DNA of 64,000 nt from Streptomyces sp. A1136 (GCF_004795055.1 NZ_SSBJ01000006.1:186001-250000); one strand, 5' to 3'; shown: positions 24,897 through 34,480, counted from the first letter of the stretch. The notes: generated by a model not told the origin, from the sequence alone. Program-made: numbers and translations.

Positions 24897-25901
24897 ATGC
24901 GTACGCGCCACATCTACCACGCGGTGGACTCGCACACCGAGGGCATGCCGACCCGGGTCATCACCGGGGGGATCGGGGTCATCCCCGGCGCCACCATGGC
25001 AGACAAGCGGCTCCACTTCATCGAGCACCTGGACCACGTCCGCACCCTGCTCATGTACGAACCGCGCGGCCATGCCGCGATGAGCGGCGCCGTCCTCCAG
25101 CCCCCCACCCGGCCCGACGCCGACTTCGGCGTGCTGTACATCGAGGTGTCGGGCCTGTTGCCCATGTGCGGACACGGCACCATCGGGGTGGCCACCGTCC
25201 TGGTCGAGACCGGCATGGTCCCGGTCGTCGAACCGGTCACCACGGTCCGGCTCGACACCCCCGCCGGGCTGGTGAGCGTGGACGTCCGCGTCGAGGACGG
25301 GGCGGCCACCGCCGTCACCCTCACCAACGTCGCCTCGTACTGCGCCGGGCTCGACCTGAAGGTGGACGTGCCCGGATACGGGGCGGTGACCTACGACCTC
25401 GCCTACGGCGGCAACTTCTACGCCCTCGTCGAACTCGACGCCCTGGGTCTCCCCTTCGAGCGGGACCGCAAGGACGACCTCCTCGCCGCGGGGCTCGCCG
25501 TCATGGACGCCGTCAACGCCTCCGCGGACCGGCCCGTCCACCCCGAGAACCCCTCCATCGCCGGGGTCAAGCACGTCTACCTCGCCGCCCCGGGCTCGGA
25601 CGCCCGCCGCTCCCGGCACGCGATGGCCATCCACCCCGGCTGGTTCGACCGCTCGCCCTGCGGTACGGGAACCAGCGCCCGGATGGCCCAACTGCACGCC
25701 CGGGGGCTCCTGCCGCTCGGCGCCGACTTCGTCAACGAGTCGTTCATCGGGACCGAGTTCACGGGCCGGCTCGTCGAGGAGACGACGGTGGGCGGTCGCG
25801 CGGCGGTGATCCCCACCGTCACGGGGCGGGCCTGGATCACCGGCACCGCCCAGTACTTCCTCGACCCCACCGACCCGTTCCCCGGAGGGTTCCTGCTGTG
25901 A
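24897..25901 (+). CDS. Proline racemase family protein, likely 4-hydroxyproline 2-epimerase
   Basis: A 334-residue cofactor-independent epimerase. Both catalytic cysteines are present: PMCGHGTIGVA (about residue 90) and DRSPCGTGTSARMA (about residue 255). It should convert trans-4-hydroxy-L-proline to cis-4-hydroxy-D-proline, the substrate of the upstream dehydrogenase. The ATG at 24897 has GGGGGGA just before it; a GTG 12 nt upstream is less likely. It is the entry step of the 4-Hyp pathway. It overlaps the next gene through GTGA. Confidence 0.88.
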   Translation: MRTRHIYHAVDSHTEGMPTRVITGGIGVIPGATMADKRLHFIEHLDHVRTLLMYEPRGHAAMSGAVLQPPTRPDADFGVLYIEVSGLLPMCGHGTIGVATVLVETGMVPVVEPVTTVRLDTPAGLVSVDVRVEDGAATAVTLTNVASYCAGLDLKVDVPGYGAVTYDLAYGGNFYALVELDALGLPFERDRKDDLLAAGLAVMDAVNASADRPVHPENPSIAGVKHVYLAAPGSDARRSRHAMAIHPGWFDRSPCGTGTSARMAQLHARGLLPLGADFVNESFIGTEFTGRLVEETTVGGRAAVIPTVTGRAWITGTAQYFLDPTDPFPGGFLL

Positions 25902-26977
25902 CCGACGCCGCGCCCGCCCACGGCGCCCCGGGCTTCGACGCCTTCCCCACCACTGTCCGCACCACCGACTACCACGCGGCGGGGGAGCCCTTCCGCATCG
26001 TCGACACCGCCTCCGGGGCAATGCCCGCCGTGCCGGGGGACACCGTCGCGGAACGGTGCGCCACCGCCATCGGCCCCACAGGCTCCGCGACCTCCCCGCG
26101 CCGGAGCGCGCTGGACGACGTACGGCGGCTCCTCGTGCGGGAACCGCGCGGGCACGCCGGCATGTACGGCGGGTTCGTCGTCCCGCCGGACGACGACGGA
26201 GCCCACTTCGGCGTGCTGTTCTGGCACAAGGACGGCTACTCCACCGCATGCGGCCACGGGACCATGGCCCTCGGCGCGTGGGCCGTGGACTGCGGCCGCG
26301 TCCCGGCGCCCGACGACGGCAGCGCGCAGGTCCGCGTCGACGTGCCGTCGGGCCGGGTCACCGCCACCGTGCACCGCTCGGGAGGCCGCACCACCGGGGT
26401 GACGTTCCGGGGCGTGCCGGCCCGGGTGAGCGCCCGCAAGGTCCCGGTCGCCACCACCCTGGGCCTGGTCGAAGCCGACATCGCGCACGCCGGGGCCTGT
26501 TACGCCGCGGTCGCGGTGCGGGACCTGGGGCTGGAGGTCTCCCCGGCCGCCCTGCCCGCACTGGTACGCGCCGGACAGGAGATCAGGGCGGCGCTGGCCA
26601 CGCACCCGGGGACCTGGCACCCGGGCGGCCCGCTCCTCTCGGGCGTGTACGGCGTGATCCTGTACGAGGAACTCCCCGACACCCCGTTCGGACCGCACCA
26701 GCGCAACGTGACGGTCTTCGCGGACGGGCAGTTCGACCGCTCGCCCTGCGGTTCCGGTACCGCCGCACGCCTCGCCCTGCTCGCCGAGGACGGGCGGCTG
26801 GGGGAGGGGGAGGACCTGCTGCACGAGTCGGTCATCGGCACCGTCTTCACCGGCCGGGTGGTGTCCGGCGGCGCCGAAGGCGTGGTCACGGAGGTCACCG
26901 GGACGGTCTACCGCACAGGCGAGCACGCCTTCCTCGTCGACCCGCTGGACGCGCTCGGCACCGGGTTCGCGCTGTGA
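25898..26977 (+). CDS. Second proline racemase family protein (dehydratase or racemase)
   Basis: A 359-residue paralogue of the preceding enzyme, clearly diverged and with a longer N-terminus (MTDAAPAHGAPGFDAF). It also shows two active-site cysteines, STACGHGTMALG and DRSPCGSGTAARLA. Two cysteines are the pattern of true racemases/epimerases; the human-type trans-3-hydroxyproline dehydratase has a Thr at the second position. Its tight link (GTGA overlap) to an ornithine-cyclodeaminase-family gene, the usual partner of 3-hydroxyproline dehydratase, argues for the dehydratase role, while the residues argue for proline racemase. Both remain possible. Confidence 0.8.
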   Translation: MTDAAPAHGAPGFDAFPTTVRTTDYHAAGEPFRIVDTASGAMPAVPGDTVAERCATAIGPTGSATSPRRSALDDVRRLLVREPRGHAGMYGGFVVPPDDDGAHFGVLFWHKDGYSTACGHGTMALGAWAVDCGRVPAPDDGSAQVRVDVPSGRVTATVHRSGGRTTGVTFRGVPARVSARKVPVATTLGLVEADIAHAGACYAAVAVRDLGLEVSPAALPALVRAGQEIRAALATHPGTWHPGGPLLSGVYGVILYEELPDTPFGPHQRNVTVFADGQFDRSPCGSGTAARLALLAEDGRLGEGEDLLHESVIGTVFTGRVVSGGAEGVVTEVTGTVYRTGEHAFLVDPLDALGTGFAL

Positions 26978-27918
26978 TCGCCCAGCTCTCCGGCGCGGAC
27001 CTGGCGGGCCGGCTCACCCCCTCCGAGGCGGCCGACGCCCTGGCCGGGGTATTGCGCGCCGGCCTGGACCCGGAGGGCTGCCCGCAGCGCGGCGCCGTAC
27101 CCGTGCCGGGCGGGGAGCTCCTGCTGATGCCGGCCGCGGCGGGCGGGTACGCCGGGGTGAAGATCGCGGGAGTGGCGCCGGGCAACGCCGCCCGGGGTCT
27201 GCCCCGGATCACCGGCTCCTACCTCCTCCTGGACGGCCCCACCCTGCGCCCCCTGGCCCTGCTCGACGGCGCGGCGCTGACCGCCCTGCGCACCCCGGCG
27301 GTGTCGGCGCTGGCCCTGCGCCACCTCGCGCCCCGGGACCGGCCGCTCGGGCTGGTCCTGTTCGGTGCGGGACCGCAGGCGTACGGACACCTCGAAGCCG
27401 TGGGCGCGGAGCGGGAGTTGGCCGGGGTGACCATCGTGGCCCGCGCACCGGACCGGGCGGAGCGGCTCGCCGCGCACGCGCGGTCCCTGGGCCTCGCCGC
27501 CCGGACCGGTACGCCCGAGGACGTGGCCGACGCCGACCTCGTGCTCTGCTGCACCACGGCCCGTACCCCGCTGTTCGACGGTCGGCTGGTGCGCGCCGGT
27601 GCGACGGTCGTCGCGGTCGGCTCGCACGAGCCGGACGCCCGGGAGACCGACACCGCGCTGGTGCGCCGGTCCGCGGTGTACGTGGAGTCGCGCGCGGCGG
27701 CCCTGCGCGAGGCGGGCGACCTGTTGATCCCGGAGGCGGAGGGCGCGATCGGCCCCGGCCACATCGCGGGCACCCTCGCCGATCTCGTCGCCGGGCGTCA
27801 TCCGGCGCCGGAGCGGGAAAGCGGTCCGCGACTCTTCAAGAGCGTGGGGATGGCCTGGGAGGATCTGGCCGTGGCGATCGCGTTGTTCCACGCCTCGGGG
27901 ACCGCCGGGGCAACGTGA
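26974..27918 (+). CDS. Ornithine cyclodeaminase/mu-crystallin family, likely 1-pyrroline-2-carboxylate reductase
   Basis: A 314-residue NAD(P)-binding protein (LVLFGAGPQAYGHLEAV near residue 129-145; the end FKSVGMAWEDLAVA is highly typical of the family). Relatives in hydroxyproline clusters reduce 1-pyrroline-2-carboxylate, formed from trans-3-hydroxyproline by a dehydratase, to L-proline. True ornithine cyclodeaminase is a less likely alternative given the neighbours. GTG start overlapping the previous stop. The operator of the next gene (27913-27928) covers its own stop codon. Confidence 0.85.
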   Translation: MIAQLSGADLAGRLTPSEAADALAGVLRAGLDPEGCPQRGAVPVPGGELLLMPAAAGGYAGVKIAGVAPGNAARGLPRITGSYLLLDGPTLRPLALLDGAALTALRTPAVSALALRHLAPRDRPLGLVLFGAGPQAYGHLEAVGAERELAGVTIVARAPDRAERLAAHARSLGLAARTGTPEDVADADLVLCCTTARTPLFDGRLVRAGATVVAVGSHEPDARETDTALVRRSAVYVESRAAALREAGDLLIPEAEGAIGPGHIAGTLADLVAGRHPAPERESGPRLFKSVGMAWEDLAVAIALFHASGTAGAT

Positions 27919-27928
27919 CATTGTACGC
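27913..27928 (+). promoter_or_regulatory. Regulon operator (site 4) before gntR
   Basis: ACGTGACATTGTACGC overlaps the last codon and stop of the upstream reductase gene and lies 30 bp before the gntR ATG. It suggests autoregulation. Confidence 0.65.
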
Positions 27929-27957
27929 TGTCCCTCTGCGAGCTCGGAGGAACAGCA

Positions 27958-28668
27958 ATGGGTGACCTGAAGCAGCACAGCCTCATCAAGGCCCAGGAGC
28001 GGCTGCGTGACCAGGTCGGTCACGCCCTGCGAGCAGCCCTCATCGCGGGTGAGTTGCGCCCCGGGAGCGTCTACTCCGCCCCCGGCCTGGCGGCCGAACT
28101 CGGCGTGTCCGCCACCCCGGTGCGCGAGGCCATGCTCGATCTCGCCCGCGAGGGGCTGGTCGAACCCGTGCGCAACAAGGGCTTCCGGATCACCGAGGTA
28201 AGCGAGCGGGACCTCGACCAGTACACCGAACTGCGCACGATGATCGAGGTTCCGACCATCGGCCGGATCACCGAACTCGCGACCGCGGAGCAGCTGGAGG
28301 CCCTGCGTCCCATCGCGGAGGAGATCGTCACCAGCGCCCGCGAGCACAACCTGATCGGTTACCTGGAGGCGGACCGTCGCTTCCACCTCAGCCTGTTGGC
28401 GCTCTCCGGCAACGACCGCCTGGTCGAGACGGTCGGCGACCTGCGCAAGCGCTCCCGCCTCTACGGCCTGACGGGCCTGGACGAGGCCGGCAAGCTGGTC
28501 TCCTCGGCGGAGGAGCACATCGAGCTGCTCGACCTGATGATCAGCGGCGACGCGGCGGCGGCCGAGGACTGCATGACCCGCCACCTGGGTCATGTCCGAT
28601 CCTTGTGGGCGCAGGGCCGGGACGAGCCGGTCGGTCGCCCGTCGGGCGGTCTGGGTTCCGGCGTCTGA
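27958..28668 (+). CDS. GntR-family regulator (FadR subfamily, FCD domain)
   Basis: A 236-residue regulator. The N-terminal winged helix (residues 15-80) includes YSAPGLAAELGVSATPVREAMLDLAREGLVEPVRNKGFRI, split here as a helix-turn-helix plus wing. The C-terminal FCD all-helical ligand domain has the metal-type Asp/His pattern (EADRRFHLSL, EEHIELLDL, TRHLGHVRSL). Strong CGGAGG ribosome site. Its position amid the hydroxyproline genes and the six matching operators make it the likely controller. Most catabolic FadR-type regulators are repressors relieved by substrate; here the ligand could be a hydroxyproline isomer or a pyrroline intermediate. Confidence 0.92.
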   Translation: MGDLKQHSLIKAQERLRDQVGHALRAALIAGELRPGSVYSAPGLAAELGVSATPVREAMLDLAREGLVEPVRNKGFRITEVSERDLDQYTELRTMIEVPTIGRITELATAEQLEALRPIAEEIVTSAREHNLIGYLEADRRFHLSLLALSGNDRLVETVGDLRKRSRLYGLTGLDEAGKLVSSAEEHIELLDLMISGDAAAAEDCMTRHLGHVRSLWAQGRDEPVGRPSGGLGSGV

Positions 28669-28732
28669 CCGTCCGAACTCCCTTACAGGGCACCCCTTTT
28701 GGACACGGCTGGATAACGGCGGTGCCAACCCC

Positions 28733-28761
28733 TTGTCAGTACAATTTCACATTACTATGTT
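28733..28761 (+). promoter_or_regulatory. Regulon operator (site 5) and peptide-importer promoter
   Basis: TTGTCA (28733-28738), a 17-bp spacer and TATGTT (28756-28761). The operator is ATGTGAAATTGTACTG on the minus strand (28737-28752). Over the 29-base promoter it differs from the collagenase promoter at a single base (A for G). The transcript should start near 28768. Confidence 0.78.
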
Positions 28762-28803
28762 ACCGGTCACATCCTAGAGCGCCGCCCTTCACTGGAGTGA
28801 CCC

Positions 28804-30549
28804 ATGACCAAGCGCACCCGACTCGCCCTCGCCACAGCCCTGGTGGCAGCTCTCGCACTCGGTGCCTCGGGCTGCTCCGACCCCGAGAAGGGCTCGGCCG
28901 GCGGTTCGGGTGCCTCCAACCCCGCCGCCGGAAACGACGGCAAGATCCTCGGCGGGACGCCCGCCAAGGGCGGCACCCTCACCGTCCTGTCCAACCAGGA
29001 CTTCTCCCACCTCGACCCGGCGCGCAACTGGGTCATGCCGACGATGGACTTCGGGACCCGGCTCCTCTACCGCACGCTCGTCACCTTCAAGTCGGAGCCG
29101 GGCAAGGCCGGCAGCGAACTGGTACCCGACCTCGCCACCGACCTCGGCACCCCCTCCGACGGCGGCCGGACGTGGACGTTCACGCTGAAGGAGGGCGTGA
29201 AGTACGAGGACGGCTCGCCCGTCAAGGCCCAGGACATCAAGTACAACGTCGAGCGCTCCTTCGCCCCGGACCTCACCGGCGGCCCCGACTACGCGGCCCA
29301 ATACCTCGCGGACACCGAGGGGTACAAGGGCCCGCTCCAGGGGCAGCACCTCGACTCCGTCCAGACCCCCGACGACCGCACGATCGTCTTCCGACTCAAG
29401 CGGCCGGTGGCGGAGTTCTCCGCCACCGCCACCCTCCCCACCTTCGCGCCCGTCCCCCAGTCCCAGGAGAAGGGCACCCAGTACGACACCCGTCCGTTCT
29501 CCTCCGGCCCGTACAAGATCGAGTCGTACGACCGCGACAAGAAGCTCGTCCTCGTCCGCAACGAGCACTGGGACCCCAAGACCGACACCGTCCGCAAGGC
29601 CTACCCGGACAAGTTCGTGGTCGTCATGGGCCTCAAGGGCGGCCAGATCGACGACCGGATCATCGCCGGCGCGGGCGTGGACGCCTCCGCGGTCGAGTAC
29701 GCGAACATGCGCCCCGAGAGCGCCCCCAAGGTGCTGCCCAAGGCGGACGTCAAGGCGCGCCTGCTCGCAGAGTCCCAGGGCTGTACCGAGATGCTCCACC
29801 TCAACAACTCCCGGGCCCCCTTCGACGACCCCAAGGTCCGCGAGGCCGTGCAGTACGCCGTCGACAAGGAATCCGTGATCACCGCCGGCGGCGGGCCCGC
29901 CCTCAACGAGGTCGCCACCGCCTACCTGCCCCCGGCCCTCACCGGCGGCAAGCAGGCCGACACCCTCAAGATCGCCCCGACCGGCGACCCGGACAAGGCC
30001 AAACAACTCCTCAAGGCGGCGGGCAAGGACAAGCTGAAGGTCTCCCTCGCCGTCTCCACCGGTGACAAGGGCAAGGCCGAGGCGATCCAGCAGGGTCTGG
30101 CCCGCGTGGGCATCGAGGTCGTCGTCGACACCGTCGACCCGGGCGCCTACTACGACGTCATCGGAGACCTCTCCACCACTCCCGACATGACCCTCAGCGG
30201 CTGGTGCCCCGACTACCCCTCCGGTTCCACCTGGATGCCGTTCGTCTTCGACGGACGCACCATCAAGCAGAAGGGCAACCAGGGCAACCTCAGCCAGTTC
30301 CGCGACGAGGCGACCATGAAGCGGATCGACGAGATCAACGCCATGGCCGACGCCAAGCAGGCCAACCAGGCCTGGATCGACCTGGACGCCGAGATCATGA
30401 AGAAGTCCCCCTCCGTCCCGGTCCTCCTGGAGCGCAAGCCGCTGCTCGTCGGCCCCAACATCGCGGGCGCCTTCGGTCACCCCGTGTGGACCGGAACCAT
30501 CGACTACGGGACCGTCGGCCTCAAGGACCCCTCGAAGAGCCAGGGCTGA
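28804..30549 (+). CDS. Peptide ABC transporter substrate-binding lipoprotein (SBP family 5)
   Basis: A 581-residue lipoprotein: signal peptide and lipobox LGASGC (Cys about residue 24), then a linker rich in Gly/Ser/Ala/Asn. The family-5 fold has the usual markers LDPARNWVMPTMDFGTRLLYRTLVTF, KYEDGSPVKAQDIKYNVERSF and SSGPYKIESYDRDKKLVL, among others. It binds di- or oligopeptides outside the membrane. GTGACCC-ATG context with TGGAGTG as ribosome site. First gene of a five-gene importer under site 5. Pro/Hyp-containing collagen peptides are the inferred cargo. Confidence 0.92.
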   Translation: MTKRTRLALATALVAALALGASGCSDPEKGSAGGSGASNPAAGNDGKILGGTPAKGGTLTVLSNQDFSHLDPARNWVMPTMDFGTRLLYRTLVTFKSEPGKAGSELVPDLATDLGTPSDGGRTWTFTLKEGVKYEDGSPVKAQDIKYNVERSFAPDLTGGPDYAAQYLADTEGYKGPLQGQHLDSVQTPDDRTIVFRLKRPVAEFSATATLPTFAPVPQSQEKGTQYDTRPFSSGPYKIESYDRDKKLVLVRNEHWDPKTDTVRKAYPDKFVVVMGLKGGQIDDRIIAGAGVDASAVEYANMRPESAPKVLPKADVKARLLAESQGCTEMLHLNNSRAPFDDPKVREAVQYAVDKESVITAGGGPALNEVATAYLPPALTGGKQADTLKIAPTGDPDKAKQLLKAAGKDKLKVSLAVSTGDKGKAEAIQQGLARVGIEVVVDTVDPGAYYDVIGDLSTTPDMTLSGWCPDYPSGSTWMPFVFDGRTIKQKGNQGNLSQFRDEATMKRIDEINAMADAKQANQAWIDLDAEIMKKSPSVPVLLERKPLLVGPNIAGAFGHPVWTGTIDYGTVGLKDPSKSQG

Positions 30550-30568
30550 GAGACCGAGAGGCCCAGCC

Positions 30569-31516
30569 ATGACCACCACCGCACCCGCCCCGGGGGCTCC
30601 GGCCAAGGAGATCCCCCCGGGCAGCAGCCCCTGGCAGCTCGCCCGGCGGGAACTGCGCCGCCGCCCCGCCGTCCGCGTCAGCCTCTGCGTCGTCCTCCTC
30701 TTCGTCACGATGGCCGTCACCGCCCCCTGGCTGGGCACCCTCGGCGGCTGGGCCCCGGACGAGTTCGACAAGACCGCCATCGACCCCTACCTCGGCGGGC
30801 AGCCGCTCGGCTCCCTGGGCGGGATCAGCCCCGCCCACTGGCTCGGCGTCGAGCCCGTCACCGGCCGCGACCTCTTCTCCCGTGTCGTGGCCGGCGCCCA
30901 GGTCTCCCTCCTGATCGCCTTCGCCGCCACCGCGATCGTCGTGGTCGCCGGCACGGCCGCCGGGATCGCCGCCGGCTACTTCGGCGGGCGCACCGACGCG
31001 GCGCTCTCCCGCCTGATGGACCTGACCATGTCGTTCCCGTCGCTGATCTTCATGATCGCGATGCTCTCGGTGGCCAAGGACGTCAACCGCATCGTCCTCA
31101 TGACGGCCGTGATCGGTCTCTTCGGCTGGCCCGGCGTCGCCCGCGTCGTCCGCGGCCAGACCCTCTCCCTCAAACACCGCGAATACGTCGACGCCGCCCG
31201 TGTCGGCGGCTCCGGCGCCTGGCGCATCCTGACCCGCGACATCCTCCCCGGCGTCTCGGGCCCGGTCATCGCCTACACCACCCTGCTGATCCCCGGCATG
31301 ATCAGCACCGAGGCCGCACTCAGCTACCTCGGCGTCGGAGTCCGCCCGCCCACCCCGTCCTGGGGCCAGATGATCGCCGAGTCCGTGGCCTATTACGAGA
31401 CCGACCCCATGTACTTCGCCATCCCGAGCGTCTTCCTGTTCCTGGCGGTCCTCGCCTTCACCCTCCTCGGCGACGCCCTGCGCGACATCCTCGACCCGAG
31501 GGGCGGCCGGACGTGA
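30569..31516 (+). CDS. Peptide ABC transporter permease (DppC/OppC type)
   Basis: A 315-residue membrane protein with an N-terminal segment (VSLCVVLLFVTMAVTAPWLG) and five further spans. The EAA loop appears as EYVDAARVGGSGAWRILTRDILPG, which contacts the ATPase. HWLGVEPVTGRDLFSRVVAGAQVSL is the standard OppC entry motif. It precedes the DppB-type permease here, the reverse of the usual B-C order. Its stop overlaps the next start by 4 nt. Confidence 0.92.
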   Translation: MTTTAPAPGAPAKEIPPGSSPWQLARRELRRRPAVRVSLCVVLLFVTMAVTAPWLGTLGGWAPDEFDKTAIDPYLGGQPLGSLGGISPAHWLGVEPVTGRDLFSRVVAGAQVSLLIAFAATAIVVVAGTAAGIAAGYFGGRTDAALSRLMDLTMSFPSLIFMIAMLSVAKDVNRIVLMTAVIGLFGWPGVARVVRGQTLSLKHREYVDAARVGGSGAWRILTRDILPGVSGPVIAYTTLLIPGMISTEAALSYLGVGVRPPTPSWGQMIAESVAYYETDPMYFAIPSVFLFLAVLAFTLLGDALRDILDPRGGRT

Positions 31517-32499
31517 TCCTCTACCTGGTCCGCCGGCTGCTCGCCCTCGCCGGCGTCCTGCTGGCCATCGCCGCCGTCACCTTCCTCATCTTCTACGTCC
31601 TGCCCTCCGACCCCGCCGCGGCCGCCTGCGGCAAGACGTGCAGCCCCGAACGGCTCGCCGACGTACGGCAGTACCTGGGCCTCGACCTGCCCCTGTGGCG
31701 ACAGTTCCTCAATTTCCTGAGCGGCATCTTCACCGGCCGCACCCTCGGCAGCGGTCAGTACGCCGTCCAGTGCGACTTCCCCTGCCTCGGTTACTCGTAC
31801 GAGAACTCCCTGCCCGTCTGGGACCTGCTCATGGACCGCCTGCCGGTCTCCGCGTCCCTCGCCTTCGGCGCCGCGGTGCTGTGGCTGCTGCTCGGCCTCG
31901 GCGCCGGGGTCACCGCCGCGCTGCGCAAGGACACCGCCACCGACAAGGTCCTGATGGTCGGCGCCGTCGCCGCCGCCTCGTTGCCCGTCTACTTCACCTC
32001 GGTGATGCTGATCTACGGGGTCATCCGCGTCGCGGGACTGCTGCCCTACCCCTCCTATCGGTCCTTCGGCGACGACCCGCTCGGCTGGGCGTCGAACCTG
32101 CTGCTGCCCTGGACCGCGCTCGCTCTGCTCTACGCCGCCATGTACGCCCGCCAGAGCCGCGGCTCCATGATCGAGGCGATGGCCGAGCCGTACATCCGTA
32201 CCGCCCGGGCCAAGGGCATGCCCGAACGCACCGTCGTGGTCAAGCACGGACTGCGCTCCGGGATGACCCCGATCCTCACCATCTTCGGCATGGACCTGGG
32301 CGGCCTCCTCGCCGGCGCCGTCATCACCGAGTCCATCTTCGGACTCCCCGGTGTCGGGCGGCTGTTCTACGGGGCGCTCGTCAGCTCCGACCAGCCGGTG
32401 GTCCTCGGCGTCACGCTGCTCGCCGCCTTCTTCATCGTCGTCGCGAACCTCGCCGTCGACCTCCTGTACGCCGTCATCGACCCGAGGGTGAGGTACTGA
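31513..32499 (+). CDS. Peptide ABC transporter permease (DppB/OppB type)
   Basis: A 328-residue permease. The N-terminal span MILYLVRRLLALAGVLLAIAAVTFLIFYVLP is typical of OppB. The EAA-type loop reads EPYIRTARAKGMPERTVVVKHGLRSGMTP. Between spans 1 and 2 there is an extracellular loop with Cys residues (AAACGKTCSPERLADV and QCDFPCLGYSYE) that is unusual and could form a disulphide. GTG start inside the previous gene's end; the stop shares bases with the next ATG (TGATG). Confidence 0.92.
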   Translation: MILYLVRRLLALAGVLLAIAAVTFLIFYVLPSDPAAAACGKTCSPERLADVRQYLGLDLPLWRQFLNFLSGIFTGRTLGSGQYAVQCDFPCLGYSYENSLPVWDLLMDRLPVSASLAFGAAVLWLLLGLGAGVTAALRKDTATDKVLMVGAVAAASLPVYFTSVMLIYGVIRVAGLLPYPSYRSFGDDPLGWASNLLLPWTALALLYAAMYARQSRGSMIEAMAEPYIRTARAKGMPERTVVVKHGLRSGMTPILTIFGMDLGGLLAGAVITESIFGLPGVGRLFYGALVSSDQPVVLGVTLLAAFFIVVANLAVDLLYAVIDPRVRY

Positions 32500-33503
32500 T
32501 GGCCGCCACCACACCACCGCTCCTGCGCGTACGCGACCTGCGCGTCACCTTCACCACCCCGCGCGGCTCGGTACGGGCCGTCGACTCGCTCGGCTTCACC
32601 GTCGAGGCCGGCCGCACCCTCGGCATCGTCGGGGAATCCGGTTCGGGCAAGTCCGTCACCTCGCTGGCCGTCATGGGCCTGCACCGGGGAGCCGAGATCG
32701 GCGGCTCCGTGGAGTTGGACGGGCGGGAGCTCACCGGCCTGTCCGAGCGCGAACTCTCCCGCCTGCGCGGTCGCAAGATGGCCATGATCTTCCAAGACCC
32801 GTTGTCCAGCCTGCACCCCTACTACACGGTCGGCGAGCAGATAGCCGAACACTTCCGGGTGCACTTCAAAGCGGGCCGCGCCGCCGCCCGCAGGCGGGCC
32901 GTCGACATGCTGGGGGAGGTCGGCATCCCCGAGCCGGCGCGGCGCGCGGGGGAGTACCCGCACCAGTTCTCCGGAGGCATGCGGCAGCGCGCGATGATCG
33001 CGATGGCGCTGGCCTGTGAACCGGACCTGCTGATCGCGGACGAGCCGACCACCGCCCTCGACGTCACCGTGCAGGCCCAGATCCTCGAACTGATCGCCCG
33101 TCTCCAGCAGGACCGGGGCCTCGGCGTCGTGATGATCACCCACGACCTGGGCGTGGTGGCCCGGGTCGCCCACGAGGTGCTCGTCATGTACGGGGGCCGG
33201 GCCGCGGAGCAGGCGCCCGTCGACCAGTTGTTCGCCGAACCGGCCCACCCCTACACCCGGGGCCTGCTGGACTCCCTGCCCCGGCTCGACGACGCCGACG
33301 ACGCGCCCCTGCGGGCCATCCCCGGCTCGCCACCTTCCCTCCTGACCCCCGCCCCGGGATGTGCCTTCGCCCCGCGCTGCGCCAAGGCGGCGGCGCGCTG
33401 CGCGGACGAGCGCCCGGAGCTCGAACCCCACGGGGAAGGGCCCGCGCGCACCGTCGCCTGTCACTTCGCCGGAGCCGGCGCCCCCGCCGAGGTGACCCGA
33501 TGA
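32499..33503 (+). CDS. Peptide ABC transporter ATPase (DppD/OppD type)
   Basis: A 334-residue ATPase. Walker [11 protein letters not shown]-loop [10 protein letters not shown], signature [12 protein letters not shown], Walker [14 protein letters not shown]-loop MITHDLGV. The C-terminal oligopeptide-transporter extension carries four Cys ([17 protein letters not shown]), a pattern linked to an Fe-S cluster in some Dpp ATPases. It overlaps the following ATPase by 4 nt. Confidence 0.93.
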   Translation: MAATTPPLLRVRDLRVTFTTPRGSVRAVDSLGFTVEAGRTLGIVGESGSGKSVTSLAVMGLHRGAEIGGSVELDGRELTGLSERELSRLRGRKMAMIFQDPLSSLHPYYTVGEQIAEHFRVHFKAGRAAARRRAVDMLGEVGIPEPARRAGEYPHQFSGGMRQRAMIAMALACEPDLLIADEPTTALDVTVQAQILELIARLQQDRGLGVVMITHDLGVVARVAHEVLVMYGGRAAEQAPVDQLFAEPAHPYTRGLLDSLPRLDDADDAPLRAIPGSPPSLLTPAPGCAFAPRCAKAAARCADERPELEPHGEGPARTVACHFAGAGAPAEVTR

Positions 33504-34480
33504 CCGCCGCACCGCAGCCGCTGCTCTCCGTACGCGACCTGACCATGACCTTCCCCGGCCGACGGTCGGTGACCGGGCGCCGGGGGGCGCCCGTGCGCGC
33601 CGTCGACGGCGTCTCCTTCGACCTGGGTGAGGGGGAGACCCTCGGTCTGGTCGGCGAGTCGGGCTGCGGCAAGTCGACGACGGGCCGGATGCTGGTGCGG
33701 CTGTTGGAACCGACGGCGGGCAGCGTCGAGTTCGACGGCCGGGACATCAGCCGACTCTCCCCGGGCGCCCTGCGGCCGCTGCGGGGTCACATCCAGATGG
33801 TGTTCCAGGACCCGCACTCCTCCCTCAACCCCCGCCAGACGGTGGCCCGGATCATCTCCGACCCGCTGCTGGTCCAGGGCTGGAAGGCGGGAGACGCCCG
33901 CCGCAGGGCCGCCGAACTGATGGAACTGGTCGGGCTGATCCCCGAGCACATCGACCGGTACCCGCACGAGTTCTCGGGCGGCCAGGCACAGCGCATCGGC
34001 ATCGCCCGGTCGCTCGCCACCAACCCCCGGTTGATCATCGCCGACGAACCGGTCTCCGCGCTCGACGTCTCCGTACAGGCCCAGATCGTCAACCTGATGG
34101 AGCGGCTGCGCCGCGAACTGGGTCTGGCCTACGTGTTCATCGCCCACGACCTGTCGGTGGTGAAGCGGGTCAGCGACCGGGTCGCCGTCATGTACCTGGG
34201 CCGCATCGTGGAGATCGGCGCGAAGGACCTCCTGTACGCGGACCCCCAACACCCCTACACCCGGGCCCTGCTGTCCGCCGTCCCGCTGCCCGATCCGGTG
34301 GCCGAGCGCCGGCGCGAGCGGATCGTCCTGCTCGGGGACCCGCCGAGCCCGGCGGCGCCACCGCCCGGCTGTACCTTCCACCCGCGCTGCCCCATGGCCC
34401 AGGAGGTCTGCCGCACCGAACGCCCGTTGCTGCGGATCGCCGCCTCGCGCGAGGTGGCCTGCCACTTCCCGGGGGACTGA
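33500..34480 (+). CDS. Peptide ABC transporter ATPase (DppF/OppF type)
   Basis: A 326-residue ATPase that pairs with the DppD-type subunit. Walker [25 protein letters not shown], signature [13 protein letters not shown], Walker [39 protein letters not shown]. The C-terminal Cys set ([20 protein letters not shown]) is present here as well. Last gene of the importer; a strong bidirectional terminator follows. Confidence 0.93.
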   Translation: MTAAPQPLLSVRDLTMTFPGRRSVTGRRGAPVRAVDGVSFDLGEGETLGLVGESGCGKSTTGRMLVRLLEPTAGSVEFDGRDISRLSPGALRPLRGHIQMVFQDPHSSLNPRQTVARIISDPLLVQGWKAGDARRRAAELMELVGLIPEHIDRYPHEFSGGQAQRIGIARSLATNPRLIIADEPVSALDVSVQAQIVNLMERLRRELGLAYVFIAHDLSVVKRVSDRVAVMYLGRIVEIGAKDLLYADPQHPYTRALLSAVPLPDPVAERRRERIVLLGDPPSPAAPPPGCTFHPRCPMAQEVCRTERPLLRIAASREVACHFPGD

